64,000 nucleotides of DNA, taken from NCBI RefSeq assembly GCF_024763615.1, contig NC_077222.1:47864001-47928000 (forward strand), given 5' to 3'. The DNA comes from Phlebotomus papatasi (taxonomy: Eukaryota; Arthropoda; Insecta; Diptera; Psychodidae). Shown here in pieces: positions 49,201 to 51,864 of this stretch (position 1 is its first letter; the number at the start of each line of letters is the position of its first letter). A program made the position numbers and the translations under genes. The notes beneath the pieces are model-generated. The model had not been told where the DNA came from. It made no database searches and was given only the letters and a program-made list of their open reading frames with translations.

Positions 49201-51864
49201 CATTTTATTTTTAGTCACAAGTGAATAAGTTTTCTTTCGACATCTTTTTCACCCTCCACCAAAAATCCCTCAAGCGCTAAACAGCTATACGAAAGACTTC
49301 TCCATAAAACTTTTGCTCAACTTCCTGGCGACTAACCTTGAATCCTACGTACACCTCGCATTACCTATCTCTTCTCTTTGGGTTCATTGTAATTTTCATA
49401 CGACGTTCAGCTACTTCTTCACACTGTTTGATTTTCTTTCATTTCTACCTCTCTTCTCTCTCTCTCCCTCTCTCTCTCTCTCTCAGTCTTTTCCTCCCTC
49501 TCTCCTAACCACCTCTTGTTCTTTTCTACTTTTTTTTTTCTTCTTGTTATTTAAAGAGGTCCAGCTACCAAAAAACCATGGCAAAAAAGAATCAAGAATC
49601 CAAGCAAAATAAAAGGCAAAAAAAAGAGCTACGTGAAAGAGAGATGAATAGAGTTCCAGAGTCAACCAACCAACAAACGAGTGAAACAGTCTCGCAAAAA
49701 CAGTGCAAGATCAATAAGAGTTTTATAAAAACACAGAGAATATAGGGTTTGTTTTTACATCTCGTCGTCGTCACCCCCTGACTCTGTATCCCGTGTGACT
49801 CTATCTCTGACGTCTATATATAATTCCATATTATATATAGCTGCAAATATACTTTTATATCCATACTTAGGCTACCTCACTCTTTCATTCACATGATATC
49901 CCCAGCCGATCCTTCAGTCTATCTCTCTCATTCTTAACTCTCAGCGCCATCAAGCGTATAATGTGTTTGACTGTATATGTACGGTGAAGTGTATATTCGG
50001 AGGCACTTGGCGTTTATTTCCCTCTTTACACACCACATTCTATATACGTACATAGCTATTGTACATAAAATATAATGTACTGTATATATCTAAAGATACA
50101 GATTCAATATATATATATATAGCAAGTACGCTATAAAACTCCCAGAGAATCATGGAAGCCTCAATATTCCAACAAACATATACATACTCTCTTTCACACC
50201 ACTTCGCGCGATATGTCCTCAAAAACATCCAAGAGTAAGCGAGGTGGCGAGAATAAAGAATTTAAGAGACAGAGAGAGAGAAAAAGACGACGCAATAAAT
50301 TCAATAAAACGACGACTGTATGTTTCTATACGTTATGAATGTATTGTATATATAATGTTACGTAGCATACCACATAAGAGTCTAAGAGAGTTTAACTTGC
50401 AAAAGTATGTGTAGTATTGCTTATGCTACGTGATGTAGAGAGAGGTACCTTGCCTTGTGATAACGTAATAAATAAAGTACACTCTCTAGCTTCGTAGAGC
50501 GACAGCGCACAGAAAGAAGCAGGCATAAAAAAAAAAGAAAAGTTCAACTTCCAACTTCACGAAAGAACTATATACATACATATCATATACGTATATATAT
50601 TTATATATATATATATACATATATATATGGATTGAATTTTTTCTTTCCTCTCTTCCTTTTTTCTTGTGTTTCGTGTCGTTTTTCTGACTGCTTCTTTTTT
50701 TTTGTTGTTGCTCCTCATATCTTCGTGCCTTTGCTCTCTTACTCTGTCTCTTTAACCATGGGGATCTGCCATCCCTTTCTCTCAATGCTACCTCTTCTCT
50801 CTCTCCTCACTCACACTCCCTTCATGTACACCCCTCTCTCAGTCAGCTCAATTTTCCTCCAGAGAGACTTAACATCTCTTCACACTCTCACATGTTACTA
50901 TACTCATCTAAGCTAAGCAAAGCGGCAATGGCCAAATTGCATTTGTATCAGAGAAAGAGATAATGCATAGAGTCGCCACTCTTTCTCATCCCAAACACCT
51001 TTCAAGTAGACCTAGGTAGTTTTGTTACACGATTCAAAAAAAAAACTAGTAATCCAAAACTCAATATCCCAATGGAAATGAAAAGAAGAACATCTCTCTT
51101 CTAACGCATATGCCACATTACGAAATATCTGTATACTAAATACTAAAAATATGAAAAAATATTGACTTACCCTTGATCGATACGGTCAACAGGTTGAGGT
51201 CCTCCCATCATATGTCCAGGTCCCATGGGACCGATGGGATGTCCGGGACCATGACCAAATGGTGACCCGGGCGGCATGCCAAATTGTGGTGGTCCACCGA
51301 AGCCACCAGGACCACCGGGTGAGGCGAAGTGAGGTCCACCACCGAATGCTGGTCCCGAACTACCCGGTCTTCCATACTGGGGACCACCAGCTGATGGTGA
51401 CCCAAATGGTCCACCTGGTCCAGGACCGGGTCCATTATATGGTGGACCCGCCGAATTTGGTGGTGGAGGAAAGCCGGCACCGCTGACATTTTGTGGTGGT
51501 CCTGGGCCGGGGGTGGATGAACCCGAAGGTGCCGGTGATGCTGTATATTGCGGCGTGTTGGAGCCGGGTGGAGGACCCTGATAACCGCCAACTGCTTGAC
51601 CACCACCAGCACCACCACCAGCTCCACCAGCACCACCGCCACCACCACTTCCCCCACCACCCGCCGGTGAGCCCTGGCCCGCAGATGGGAACACTGACAC
51701 AGGACCGGTGAATGAATTAGGGCCGGACGGGGTGAAACCACCCCCAGATCCGGACGTCTGGGTTTCTGGACCTGGGGGTGCACCTTTCCACGTCGCCCCA
51801 GAGTCCTCCAGCGTGCTAGGCAAACTCAATGGCGGCCCAGCAGCCACTCCGCGACGGCTCAAGC
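2165..51864 (-). CDS. Chip: Chip/LDB1 LIM-domain-binding cofactor, partial, seven exons
   Basis: The exons are join(51864-51171, 9106-9013, 8891-8789, 4191-4019, 3845-3627, 3267-3144, 2292-2165), read on the minus strand. They sum to 1,535 nt: a 2-nt partial codon followed by 511 open codons. Every junction has GT/AG ends and compatible phases. The product is the Chip/LDB (CLIM/NLI) nuclear adaptor. In this family it self-associates through the N-terminal dimerisation domain and binds LIM-homeodomain and LMO proteins through a C-terminal LIM-interaction domain, linking enhancers to promoters. Seen here, with residue 1 as the first full codon of the Gly/Pro exon: a Gly/Pro-rich region (1-231), the dimerisation domain (about 240-468) and a basic KRRKRK nuclear-localisation motif (476-481). 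The LIM-interaction domain and stop codon are not found before base 1, so the gene continues left. The start codon lies in an exon upstream. It is the only intact gene recognised in the window. Confidence 0.95.
2293..3143 (-). other. Chip intron, T-rich
   Basis: This 851-bp intron between the last two exons in the window has long poly-T/CT stretches on the plus strand (2680-3120). Small open frames there are low-complexity artefacts. No repeat element or other exon is recognised. Confidence 0.85.
3144..3267 (-). CDS. Chip: Chip exon: dimerisation domain C-terminal part
   Basis: The exon encodes LCVILEPMQELMSRHKAYAL, then SPRDCLKTTLFQKWQR and MVAPP, plus the first base of an Asp codon. The sequence is almost invariant in the LDB family. 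The acceptor is ATAAACAG and the donor is GTAAGA. The junction with the next exon restores D-T-Q-R-P. The intron to the previous exon is 359 bp. Confidence 0.95.
3268..3626 (-). other. Chip intron, 359 bp
   Basis: A short intron between the EFMYDDYMR and LCVILEP exons with consensus ends (GTGAGT...AACAG). Nothing else is seen in it. Confidence 0.9.
3627..3845 (-). CDS. Chip: Chip exon: dimerisation domain, EFMYDDYMRIKSWH segment
   Basis: The exon encodes 73 residues, opening VCTEGRLILEFMYDDYMR and continuing through IKSWHM, HKELIPRTVVG and LLEQLTKNITR to STLNYLR. These are family-diagnostic motifs of the LDB/Chip dimerisation domain. The insert near HTHSPQPDP is longer than in vertebrate LDB1. 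The acceptor is CCATGTAG and the donor is GTGAGT, both in phase 0. Confidence 0.95.
4019..4191 (-). CDS. Chip: Chip exon: dimerisation domain, IGRTLIPRYFRSIFEGG segment
   Basis: The exon encodes T(split)-IGRTLIPRYFRSIFEGG, then an ELYFHMKHTKESFHN segment, the TLDCEQCTMVTHHG segment, and KPMFTK. This is collinear with vertebrate LDB1 and near-identical in the core. The acceptor is TTAAAACAG and the donor AAG/GTAGCT is weaker than the consensus. It follows a 4.6-kb intron filled with repeats and precedes a 173-bp intron. Confidence 0.95.
4886..5034. mobile_element. Palindromic MITE, family CCCAACGCACAATAA, copy 2
   Basis: Ends GCCCAGCGCACAATAACTTT and its complement, flanked by TA. The centre contains AGATCTAGTCATCTCGCTC. 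Close to copy 1 in length and sequence. Confidence 0.9.
5190..5704. mobile_element. piggyBac-type MITE, 515 bp, TTAA-flanked
   Basis: TTAA at 5186-5189 and 5705-5708 flank ends CCCTTTAAGGACGA and TCGTCGTTAAAGGG. A second inverted pair, ACACCGGTGTCCCAT, lies just inside. A TTAA target duplication and CCC ends are the signature of piggyBac-superfamily elements. No transposase frame is present. The copy at 32351-34809, once its insertion is removed, is 514 bp. Confidence 0.88.
5709..5885. mobile_element. Truncated TA element ending GGTCTCCCC
   Basis: The right end GGCTAATTCTGCCCCGGTC-TCCCC followed by TA is intact. The internal part (GCTGATAAATATTTCAATGA, GTGGTTTCCTC) matches the complete copy at 61553-61766. 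The left end is missing at the junction with the piggyBac-type MITE. Confidence 0.75.
5890..7195. repeat. Diffuse repeat with CGGTT/AACCG motifs and GACA run
   Basis: Repeated blocks such as AACCGATTTGAACGG and ACCGGTTCAGTTT alternate with CCAAGACCTTTCCAACGAG. A GACGGACAGTCAGACAGACG run (about 7005-7050) and a terminal CTGCTCTC...GAGTTCGAGCAG hairpin follow. Similar sequence recurs at 26130-26560 and 27700-27740. It looks like several degraded copies of one element whose class is not clear. Confidence 0.6.
7416..7785. mobile_element. AAGGCCTCTACACA MITE, interrupted
   Basis: The left end GGTGTCTACACACTAGAAGC and the right end GTGTGTAGAGGCCTT bracket an inserted 253-bp element (7516-7768). 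The host is a relative of 968-1108. Confidence 0.8.
7516..7768. mobile_element. 253-bp TA element, family CACTGAGAGAAA, copy 1
   Basis: TA-flanked, with ends CACTGAGAGAAA and TTTTTTTCTCAGTG. The interior has several forms of TTTACACC and GGTGTAAA. A second copy of exactly the same length lies at 16893-17145. It is nested inside the MITE at 7416-7785. Confidence 0.88.
8789..8891 (-). CDS. Chip: Chip exon: dimerisation domain, WWDSFATEFFEDD segment
   Basis: The exon encodes 34 residues, from ESDNCWWDSF through FFEDDATLTLTFCLEDG to PKRY, plus the first base of a Thr codon. This is one of the most conserved blocks of the LDB/Chip dimerisation domain. The acceptor is TTCCCGCAG and the donor is GTAAGT. 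It is separated from the previous exon by a 121-bp intron, the shortest in the gene. Phase 1 at the 3' end matches the next exon, which begins with CA to complete Thr. Confidence 0.95.
9013..9106 (-). CDS. Chip: Chip exon: start of dimerisation domain, tandem acceptors
   Basis: The exon encodes RRHTSYFSQTEYRVHELNKRL followed by QQRTE, which matches the conserved LDB segment just before the dimerisation domain. It ends in phase 0 at a GTAAGG donor. Two acceptors 18 bp apart keep the frame: CTTTTGCAG ending at 9107, and CCTAG ending at 9089. Use of the distal AG removes six residues (ALSVPR) and joins Gly directly to RHTSY, which is exactly how vertebrate LDB1 reads (GRHTPY). The proximal AG has the better pyrimidine tract. 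Which one is used cannot be decided from sequence. Confidence 0.9.
9970..10117. mobile_element. Palindromic MITE, family CCCAACGCACAATAA, copy 3
   Basis: Starts GCCCAACGCACAATAAATTT directly after a 23-base poly-A run and ends AGTTACTGTGCGTTAGACAT. The interior contains GAGAGAGCGAGATGACTA. Confidence 0.9.
10507..10832. mobile_element. 326-bp TA element, family CAGTNGAGTTCCTCAAATT
   Basis: TA-flanked. The left end is CAGTAGAGTTCCTCAAATTT and the right end TCAAATTTGAGAAACTCGAC-TG. A relative at 60934-61270 shares the internal TTTGGGGGGTATAGATGACA and ACACCAGAGAAAAATAGTTT. Confidence 0.85.
10908..11094. mobile_element. 187-bp hairpin MITE, family GGGGGAAGTGGGGTA
   Basis: Long inverted arms of about 60 bp (TTGAAATTGGAATTTTTCAC with its complement near 11055-11075). 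The ends are GGGGGAAGTGGGGTACC and TACTTCTACTTCCCCC. TA flanks on the left; the right flank is TG, probably mutated. Confidence 0.8.
11400..12317 (+). pseudogene. Decayed LINE remnant with RNase H-like C-terminus
   Basis: In one frame from 12078 to 12317 the plus strand reads LFTGDCVLGSHFKE, then a stop, then NCLEDEEDNIHILCYLAF, later PPSDMKW, a stop, and GPLLSFIKDTKIRL before a final stop. This resembles the segment after the RNase H domain of Jockey/I-type non-LTR retrotransposons (TGHC...C-x-EEEET..HILC..CPAL...FIKDT). A further open piece (RIKDILNKKAANEHK) lies at 11495-11560. The copy is dead and is split by the hairpin MITE at 11568-11791. Family assignment is by memory of typical motifs. 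Confidence 0.6.
11568..11791. mobile_element. 224-bp hairpin MITE inside the LINE remnant
   Basis: GGGATTCTGTAGCAGTATGA (left) is inverted as TCATACTGTTACAGAATTCC (right), with 40-bp arms that are about 85-90% identical. It interrupts the degraded LINE reading frame. Confidence 0.75.
12318..16892. other. Intron stretch without recognised gene
   Basis: Mostly unique-looking sequence. The segment 12460-13400 is CT/CA-rich and less A+T-rich than its surroundings. A (TTA)n microsatellite lies at 14156-14181 and TA-rich patches at 14526-14558. A CpG-containing block with a CRE lies at 15840-15970. Open frames here are short and low-complexity. No element ends were recognised. Confidence 0.6.
15845..15965. 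promoter_or_regulatory. Possible enhancer block with perfect CRE
   Basis: Within a very A+T-rich intron this stretch has a local run of CpG (GTCGCCGCCGTGGGC, TCGGCGCTAC) and a perfect palindromic cAMP-response element TGACGTCA at 15925-15932. There are no repeat signatures. It may be a regulatory island of Chip; this is based on composition and one motif only. Confidence 0.25.
16893..17145. mobile_element. 253-bp TA element, family CACTGAGAGAAA, copy 2
   Basis: Ends CACTGTGAGAGAAA and TTTTTTTCTCAGTG, same length as copy 1 and roughly 90% identical by eye. Confidence 0.88.
18595..18880 (+). mobile_element. tRNA-derived SINE, copy 1
   Basis: The head has an A box-like TCAGTGGCGCAATAGAC and a B box-like GAGTTCGAGTACCC (18683-18696) at the spacing of an internal RNA polymerase III promoter. 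The tail carries GGCACTCTTGGGCGGTCTAC and GGACTTAGCAGATTC. The same tail occurs on the minus strand at 45640-45857. No reading frame. Confidence 0.75.
18922..19071. mobile_element. Palindromic MITE, family CCCAACGCACAATAA, copy 4
   Basis: Ends GCTCAACGCACAATAAATTT and AAAGTTATTGTGCGTTGGAC. It abuts copy 5 with only the TA in between. Confidence 0.9.
19072..19211. mobile_element. Palindromic MITE, family CCCAACGCACAATAA, copy 5
   Basis: Ends GCTGAGCGCATAATAACTTT and AAAGTTATTGTGCGTTGAGC. Slightly shorter than copy 4 and directly adjacent to it. Confidence 0.88.
19213..19250. repeat. (AAT)n microsatellite
   Basis: About twelve AAT units sit exactly between MITE copies 5 and 6. Confidence 0.95.
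19251..19392. mobile_element. Palindromic MITE, family CCCAACGCACAATAA, copy 6
   Basis: Ends GCCCAATGCACAATAACTTT and CAAAAGGTATTGTGCATGA. The GAGTGAGTGAGATCTAGATC centre resembles copies 1 and 2. Confidence 0.88.
19447..20160. mobile_element. Palindromic element interrupted by a TA element
   Basis: The left arm has CACACCTTTTAGATCGGTAA and the right arm CGATCTAAAAGGTATGTC in inverted orientation. The halves are separated by the 455-bp insertion at 19528-19982. An uninterrupted relative lies at 20260-20520. Confidence 0.75.
19528..19982. mobile_element. 455-bp TA element, family GGGGAGACTGGGGCA
   Basis: TA-flanked, ends GGGGAGACTGGGGCAAAATT and AAGTTTTGCCCCAGTCTCCC-C. The phrase TTTGCCCCAG recurs near both ends. 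No transposase frame. Confidence 0.88.
20260..20520. mobile_element. Palindromic element, uninterrupted relative
   Basis: Contains TTTTAGATCAGTAAAATTAC at the left, and inverted AAAATTTTCCTGATAAAAAA and GTGTGTCCGAGCC at the right. ATGCAAAATATGTGAGAAAG is shared with the interrupted copy at 19447-20160. Confidence 0.7.
21480..21900. promoter_or_regulatory. Possible internal promoter or regulatory island
   Basis: This block stands out by composition: a CpG cluster CGCGCGCGG (21589-21597), ATCGAT, GGTCACCGACAGTG-like sequence on the minus strand, and on the plus strand a TATCAGTGGTTG initiator-like site near 21713. No repeat ends. The direction of any transcript cannot be told. The rest of 20521-22250 shows nothing else recognisable. 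Confidence 0.25.
22253..23168. mobile_element. 916-bp TA element, family GGGTAGAGTCAGCCC, copy 1
   Basis: TA-flanked, ends GGGTAGAGTCAGCCCTTTTG and AAAAGTACTTACTCCACCC. TGGCCAAAAGTGCTTAC is repeated several times inside (about 22640-22985 and the right end). A second copy lies at 44729-45629. Non-autonomous. Confidence 0.9.
23787..23853 (-). repeat. tRNA-like fragment, probable SINE remnant
   Basis: On the minus strand TTGTAGAGTACCCGCTGTAT, then AATGCAAAAGTTCTGAGTAC, then GAATCTTC resembles a tRNA D-arm to T-arm run with a decayed B box. The surrounding 23170-25117 shows no other element or gene. Confidence 0.35.
25118..25239. mobile_element. Short TA element, family GGGAAAAATGCCCATGC
   Basis: Ends GGGAAAAATGCCCATGCTTC and GAAGCATGAGCACTTCTCCC, both followed inward by CGTNCGATC. 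TA-flanked. A partial copy is at 262-300. The ends resemble those of the SLU7-carrying element. Confidence 0.8.
25853..25999. mobile_element. Short piggyBac-type MITE, decayed
   Basis: TTAA on the left and TTGA (mutated) on the right flank CTCTTTAAGCTTTAAGG and CGTCGTTAAAGGG ends. Internal GGGACACCGGTGTCCC matches the other TTAA elements. Confidence 0.7.
26130..27740. repeat. Degraded repeat related to 5890-7195
   Basis: The left end (ACTGCTCGAATTCGAACG) and a right fragment (ACTGCTCTCTCTTGGAGTTC) match the terminal hairpin of the 5890-7195 repeat. In between are GAAAGGTCTTGGAATTTCTA and a decayed GGGGAGGGTGGGGCAG/TACTTCCCCACCATGCCCC pair (26885-27095). A (TA)n tract sits at 27237-27260. Boundaries are uncertain. 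Confidence 0.45.
28308..28922. mobile_element. 615-bp TA element, family GGGGAAGTGCTCATAAT
   Basis: TA-flanked with ends GGGGAAGTGCTCATAATTTT and AAATTATGAGCATTTCCCC. The phrase TTTGGACA is repeated inside (28325, 28535, 28568). No coding capacity. Confidence 0.88.
28923..32346. other. Intron stretch without recognised gene
   Basis: Low-repeat sequence. The part 29340-29800 carries TA-rich patches and a CpG-bearing GACGAGTATGCGCGC. The part 31020-31990 has dispersed TA-rich microsatellite-like runs. Open frames of 60-99 codons in it have no family resemblance and sit in A+T-rich or CT-rich DNA. Nothing else is seen. Confidence 0.6.
32516..34458. mobile_element. 1,943-bp TA element carrying host gene sequence
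   Basis: The element is flanked by TA (32514-32515 and 34459-34460). The left end GGGGAAGTTAGGCATGGTTC continues GCACG; the right end, inverted, reads GGGGAAGTTCGGCATGCTTC continuing GCACG, so about 23 of 25 bases match. Further inside, GGTTCAACCTATGG (32738) and inverted GGTTCAACCTCTG (about 34080) suggest a second, inner pair of ends. It may itself be a composite: 32711-32724 also reads as a second right-end-like GTGCGAACCTTGCC. It contains no transposase and carries the SLU7-like fragment. Confidence 0.8.
33140..33870 (+). pseudogene. SLU7 splicing-factor gene fragment, decayed
   Basis: The plus strand shows, in broken frames, the N-terminal part of SLU7, the second-step pre-mRNA splicing factor. 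Seen: RKAGTGP, then DEGKDINPHIP, a stop (TAG at 33378), then YI; KYRKR near 33510; DYDGKHDRWN, a stop (33643), then YNPAY; a Lys/Glu-rich stretch; and MPGSKMDT (33802). SLU7 has RKAGTAP, KDINPHIPQYI, KYRKGACENC, DYDGKRDRWNGY and DMPG.K.DS in this order. The first and later blocks are in different frames, so there is at least one indel. A putative 64-bp intron (GTAAGT at 33185, TTAATTAG ending 33248) joins VGIGKSR, indicating capture of genomic DNA and not of mRNA. The zinc-knuckle region is scrambled. Certainly non-functional. Confidence 0.82.
35013..35942. mobile_element. 930-bp TA element, family GGGGAGACCGGGGTA, copy 1
   Basis: TA-flanked with ends GGGGAGACCGGGGTACTTTT and GTACCCCGGTCTCCCC. 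The phrases TAGCCACTTTGGGGGTACTA and GCTACATCTGCCC lie inside. Copy 2 at 43250-44179 has exactly the same length. No transposase frame. Confidence 0.92.
36688..36831. mobile_element. 144-bp piggyBac-type MITE
   Basis: TTAA at 36684-36687 and 36832-36835 flank CCCATTAAGGACAAGTG and CATTCGTCTTTAAAGGG. Internal ACACTGGTGTCTC and ACACCGGTGTCCC form the second inverted pair. Confidence 0.88.
37921..39466. mobile_element. 1,546-bp TA element, family CCGTCGTTGCGGGTGAC
   Basis: TA-flanked with ends CCGTCGTTGCGGGTGACTTT-GCAC and GTGCAAAGTCACCCGCAACG-ACGG. GCGGGTGACTTTGCAC occurs again at about 38131, and AGTGCAAAGTCACCCC at about 39422. It contains a large internal foldback (38205-38990). A shorter relative is at 55788-55979. 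Confidence 0.9.
38205..38990. repeat. Internal foldback with ~220-bp arms
   Basis: The segment 38205-38425 is repeated in inverted orientation at 38765-38990 with roughly 80% identity. CGCCATCTTGATTTGACG and GTCCGCCATTTTGAATAACT face each other. It is probably a separate foldback element inside the 1,546-bp element. Confidence 0.8.
39472..39684. mobile_element. 213-bp hairpin MITE, family GGGAAAGTGCTCTCCC
   Basis: Ends GGGAAAGTGCTCTCCCTTCG and CGAAGGGAGAGTACTTTCCC. The arms continue through AACGTTCATGC and TTCGAATAATGTGAATTTTC. It sits three bases from the end of the previous TA element. Confidence 0.88.
39742..40260. mobile_element. ~520-bp element with 45-bp inverted ends
   Basis: TTAGGCATATAAAAGTACAA and CATTTAAACTATATTTTCT at the left are inverted at the right (AGAAAATATAGTTTAAATG, TTGTACTGTCATATGCCTAA). 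No coding capacity. Confidence 0.8.
40261..43040. other. Intron stretch without recognised gene
   Basis: CT-rich DNA at 40960-41500, a GAT/GAC microsatellite-like run at 41568-41605, then plain A+T-rich sequence. A 135-codon minus-strand open frame at 42623-43030 ends in an AAGGCCTCTACACA-family MITE remnant and has no recognisable motif. I do not regard it as a gene. Confidence 0.55.
43250..44179. mobile_element. 930-bp TA element, family GGGGAGACCGGGGTA, copy 2
   Basis: TA-flanked with ends GGGGAGACAGGGGTAGAATT and GTACCCCGGTCTCCCC. Collinear with copy 1 along its whole length with about 90% identity by eye. It lies inside a stretch bounded by GTCTCTCGGCTTAAACCG (43112) and GCCATCTCTTGGCTTAAATC (44248), perhaps a further host element. 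Confidence 0.92.
44729..45629. mobile_element. 901-bp TA element, family GGGTAGAGTCAGCCC, copy 2
   Basis: TA-flanked, ends GGGTAGATTCAGCCCTTTTG and AAAAGTACTTACTCCACCC. Over 90% identical by eye to 22253-23168, with a short deletion near the left end (the GGCCATGTAAGCCCTTAT part). Confidence 0.9.
45640..45857 (-). mobile_element. tRNA-derived SINE, copy 2
   Basis: On the minus strand ATCTCGTTGTACAGTTGGTA then AAGGCG is an A box-like head. The tail GAAGCGCTTTTGGGCGATCT and TTGACTTAGCAAAATC parallels the tail of the copy at 18595-18880. The B box is degraded. It abuts the TA element ending at 45631. Confidence 0.65.
46612..47499. mobile_element. 888-bp TA element, family CCCCATAGCAAAA
   Basis: TA-flanked with ends CCCCATAGCAAAATTCCGC and TTTCTTTTGCTATGGGG. 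The subterminal ~250 bp on each side are packed with variants of ATTCCATGGAAT and TCCGCGGAAT, many of them palindromic. No coding capacity. Confidence 0.85.
47728..47862. mobile_element. 135-bp hairpin MITE
   Basis: GGGCCTTGACAGACCTGAGG then ATTAGCCGAGAGACGGCTTA on the left faces CTAAGTCGTCTCTCAGCTTA and GTCTAGGGC on the right. The GTCTCTCAGCTTAAG motif recurs at 43112 and 44248. Confidence 0.7.
47863..51170. other. Intron stretch next to the Gly/Pro exon, no gene seen
   Basis: No element ends were recognised. A (CT)n tract lies at 49449-49485 and (TA)n tracts at 50102-50120 and 50593-50626. CT-rich DNA on the plus strand (50640-50920) explains the overlapping open frames there. Relatively repeat-poor. 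Confidence 0.6.
51171..51864 (-). CDS. Chip: Chip exon: Gly/Pro-rich N-terminal region
   Basis: This exon encodes about 231 residues. It opens with SRRGVAAGPP and an acidic/Trp patch (EDSGATWK), then becomes strongly Gly/Pro-rich with a Gly-dominated run near residues 68-90 and many PGP, GGP and FGG motifs. It ends in PVDRIDQ plus two bases of a split Gly codon, before a consensus GTAAGT donor. The left boundary is a TTTTTCAG acceptor, and the first full codon is TTG, not ATG. The first in-frame Met lies near the end of the exon, so translation must begin in an upstream exon that supplies the first base of a codon ending in GC. Base composition is far more GC-rich than the flanks. Low-complexity N-termini are usual in insect Chip proteins. 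Long open frames on the other strand and in the other frames here are by-products of this composition. Confidence 0.9.

Larger units (their letters stand above)
9107..51170 (-). other. Giant 42-kb Chip intron
   Basis: The intron runs from the GTAAGT donor after DRIDQ to the acceptors before RHTSY. It contains most of the mobile elements listed here and no other gene that I can support. I cannot exclude a short in-phase exon inside it: vertebrate LDB1 has about a dozen residues (MYPPTYLEP region) between the equivalent positions that are absent from the exons found. Confidence 0.85.

Noticed and set aside
51208..51783. 191-codon minus-strand and 72-75-codon plus-strand open frames overlapping the Gly/Pro exon
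   Set aside because: They are other frames of the GC-rich Gly/Pro coding exon. Their His/Val/Arg-rich peptides are by-products of GGN/CCN codons.
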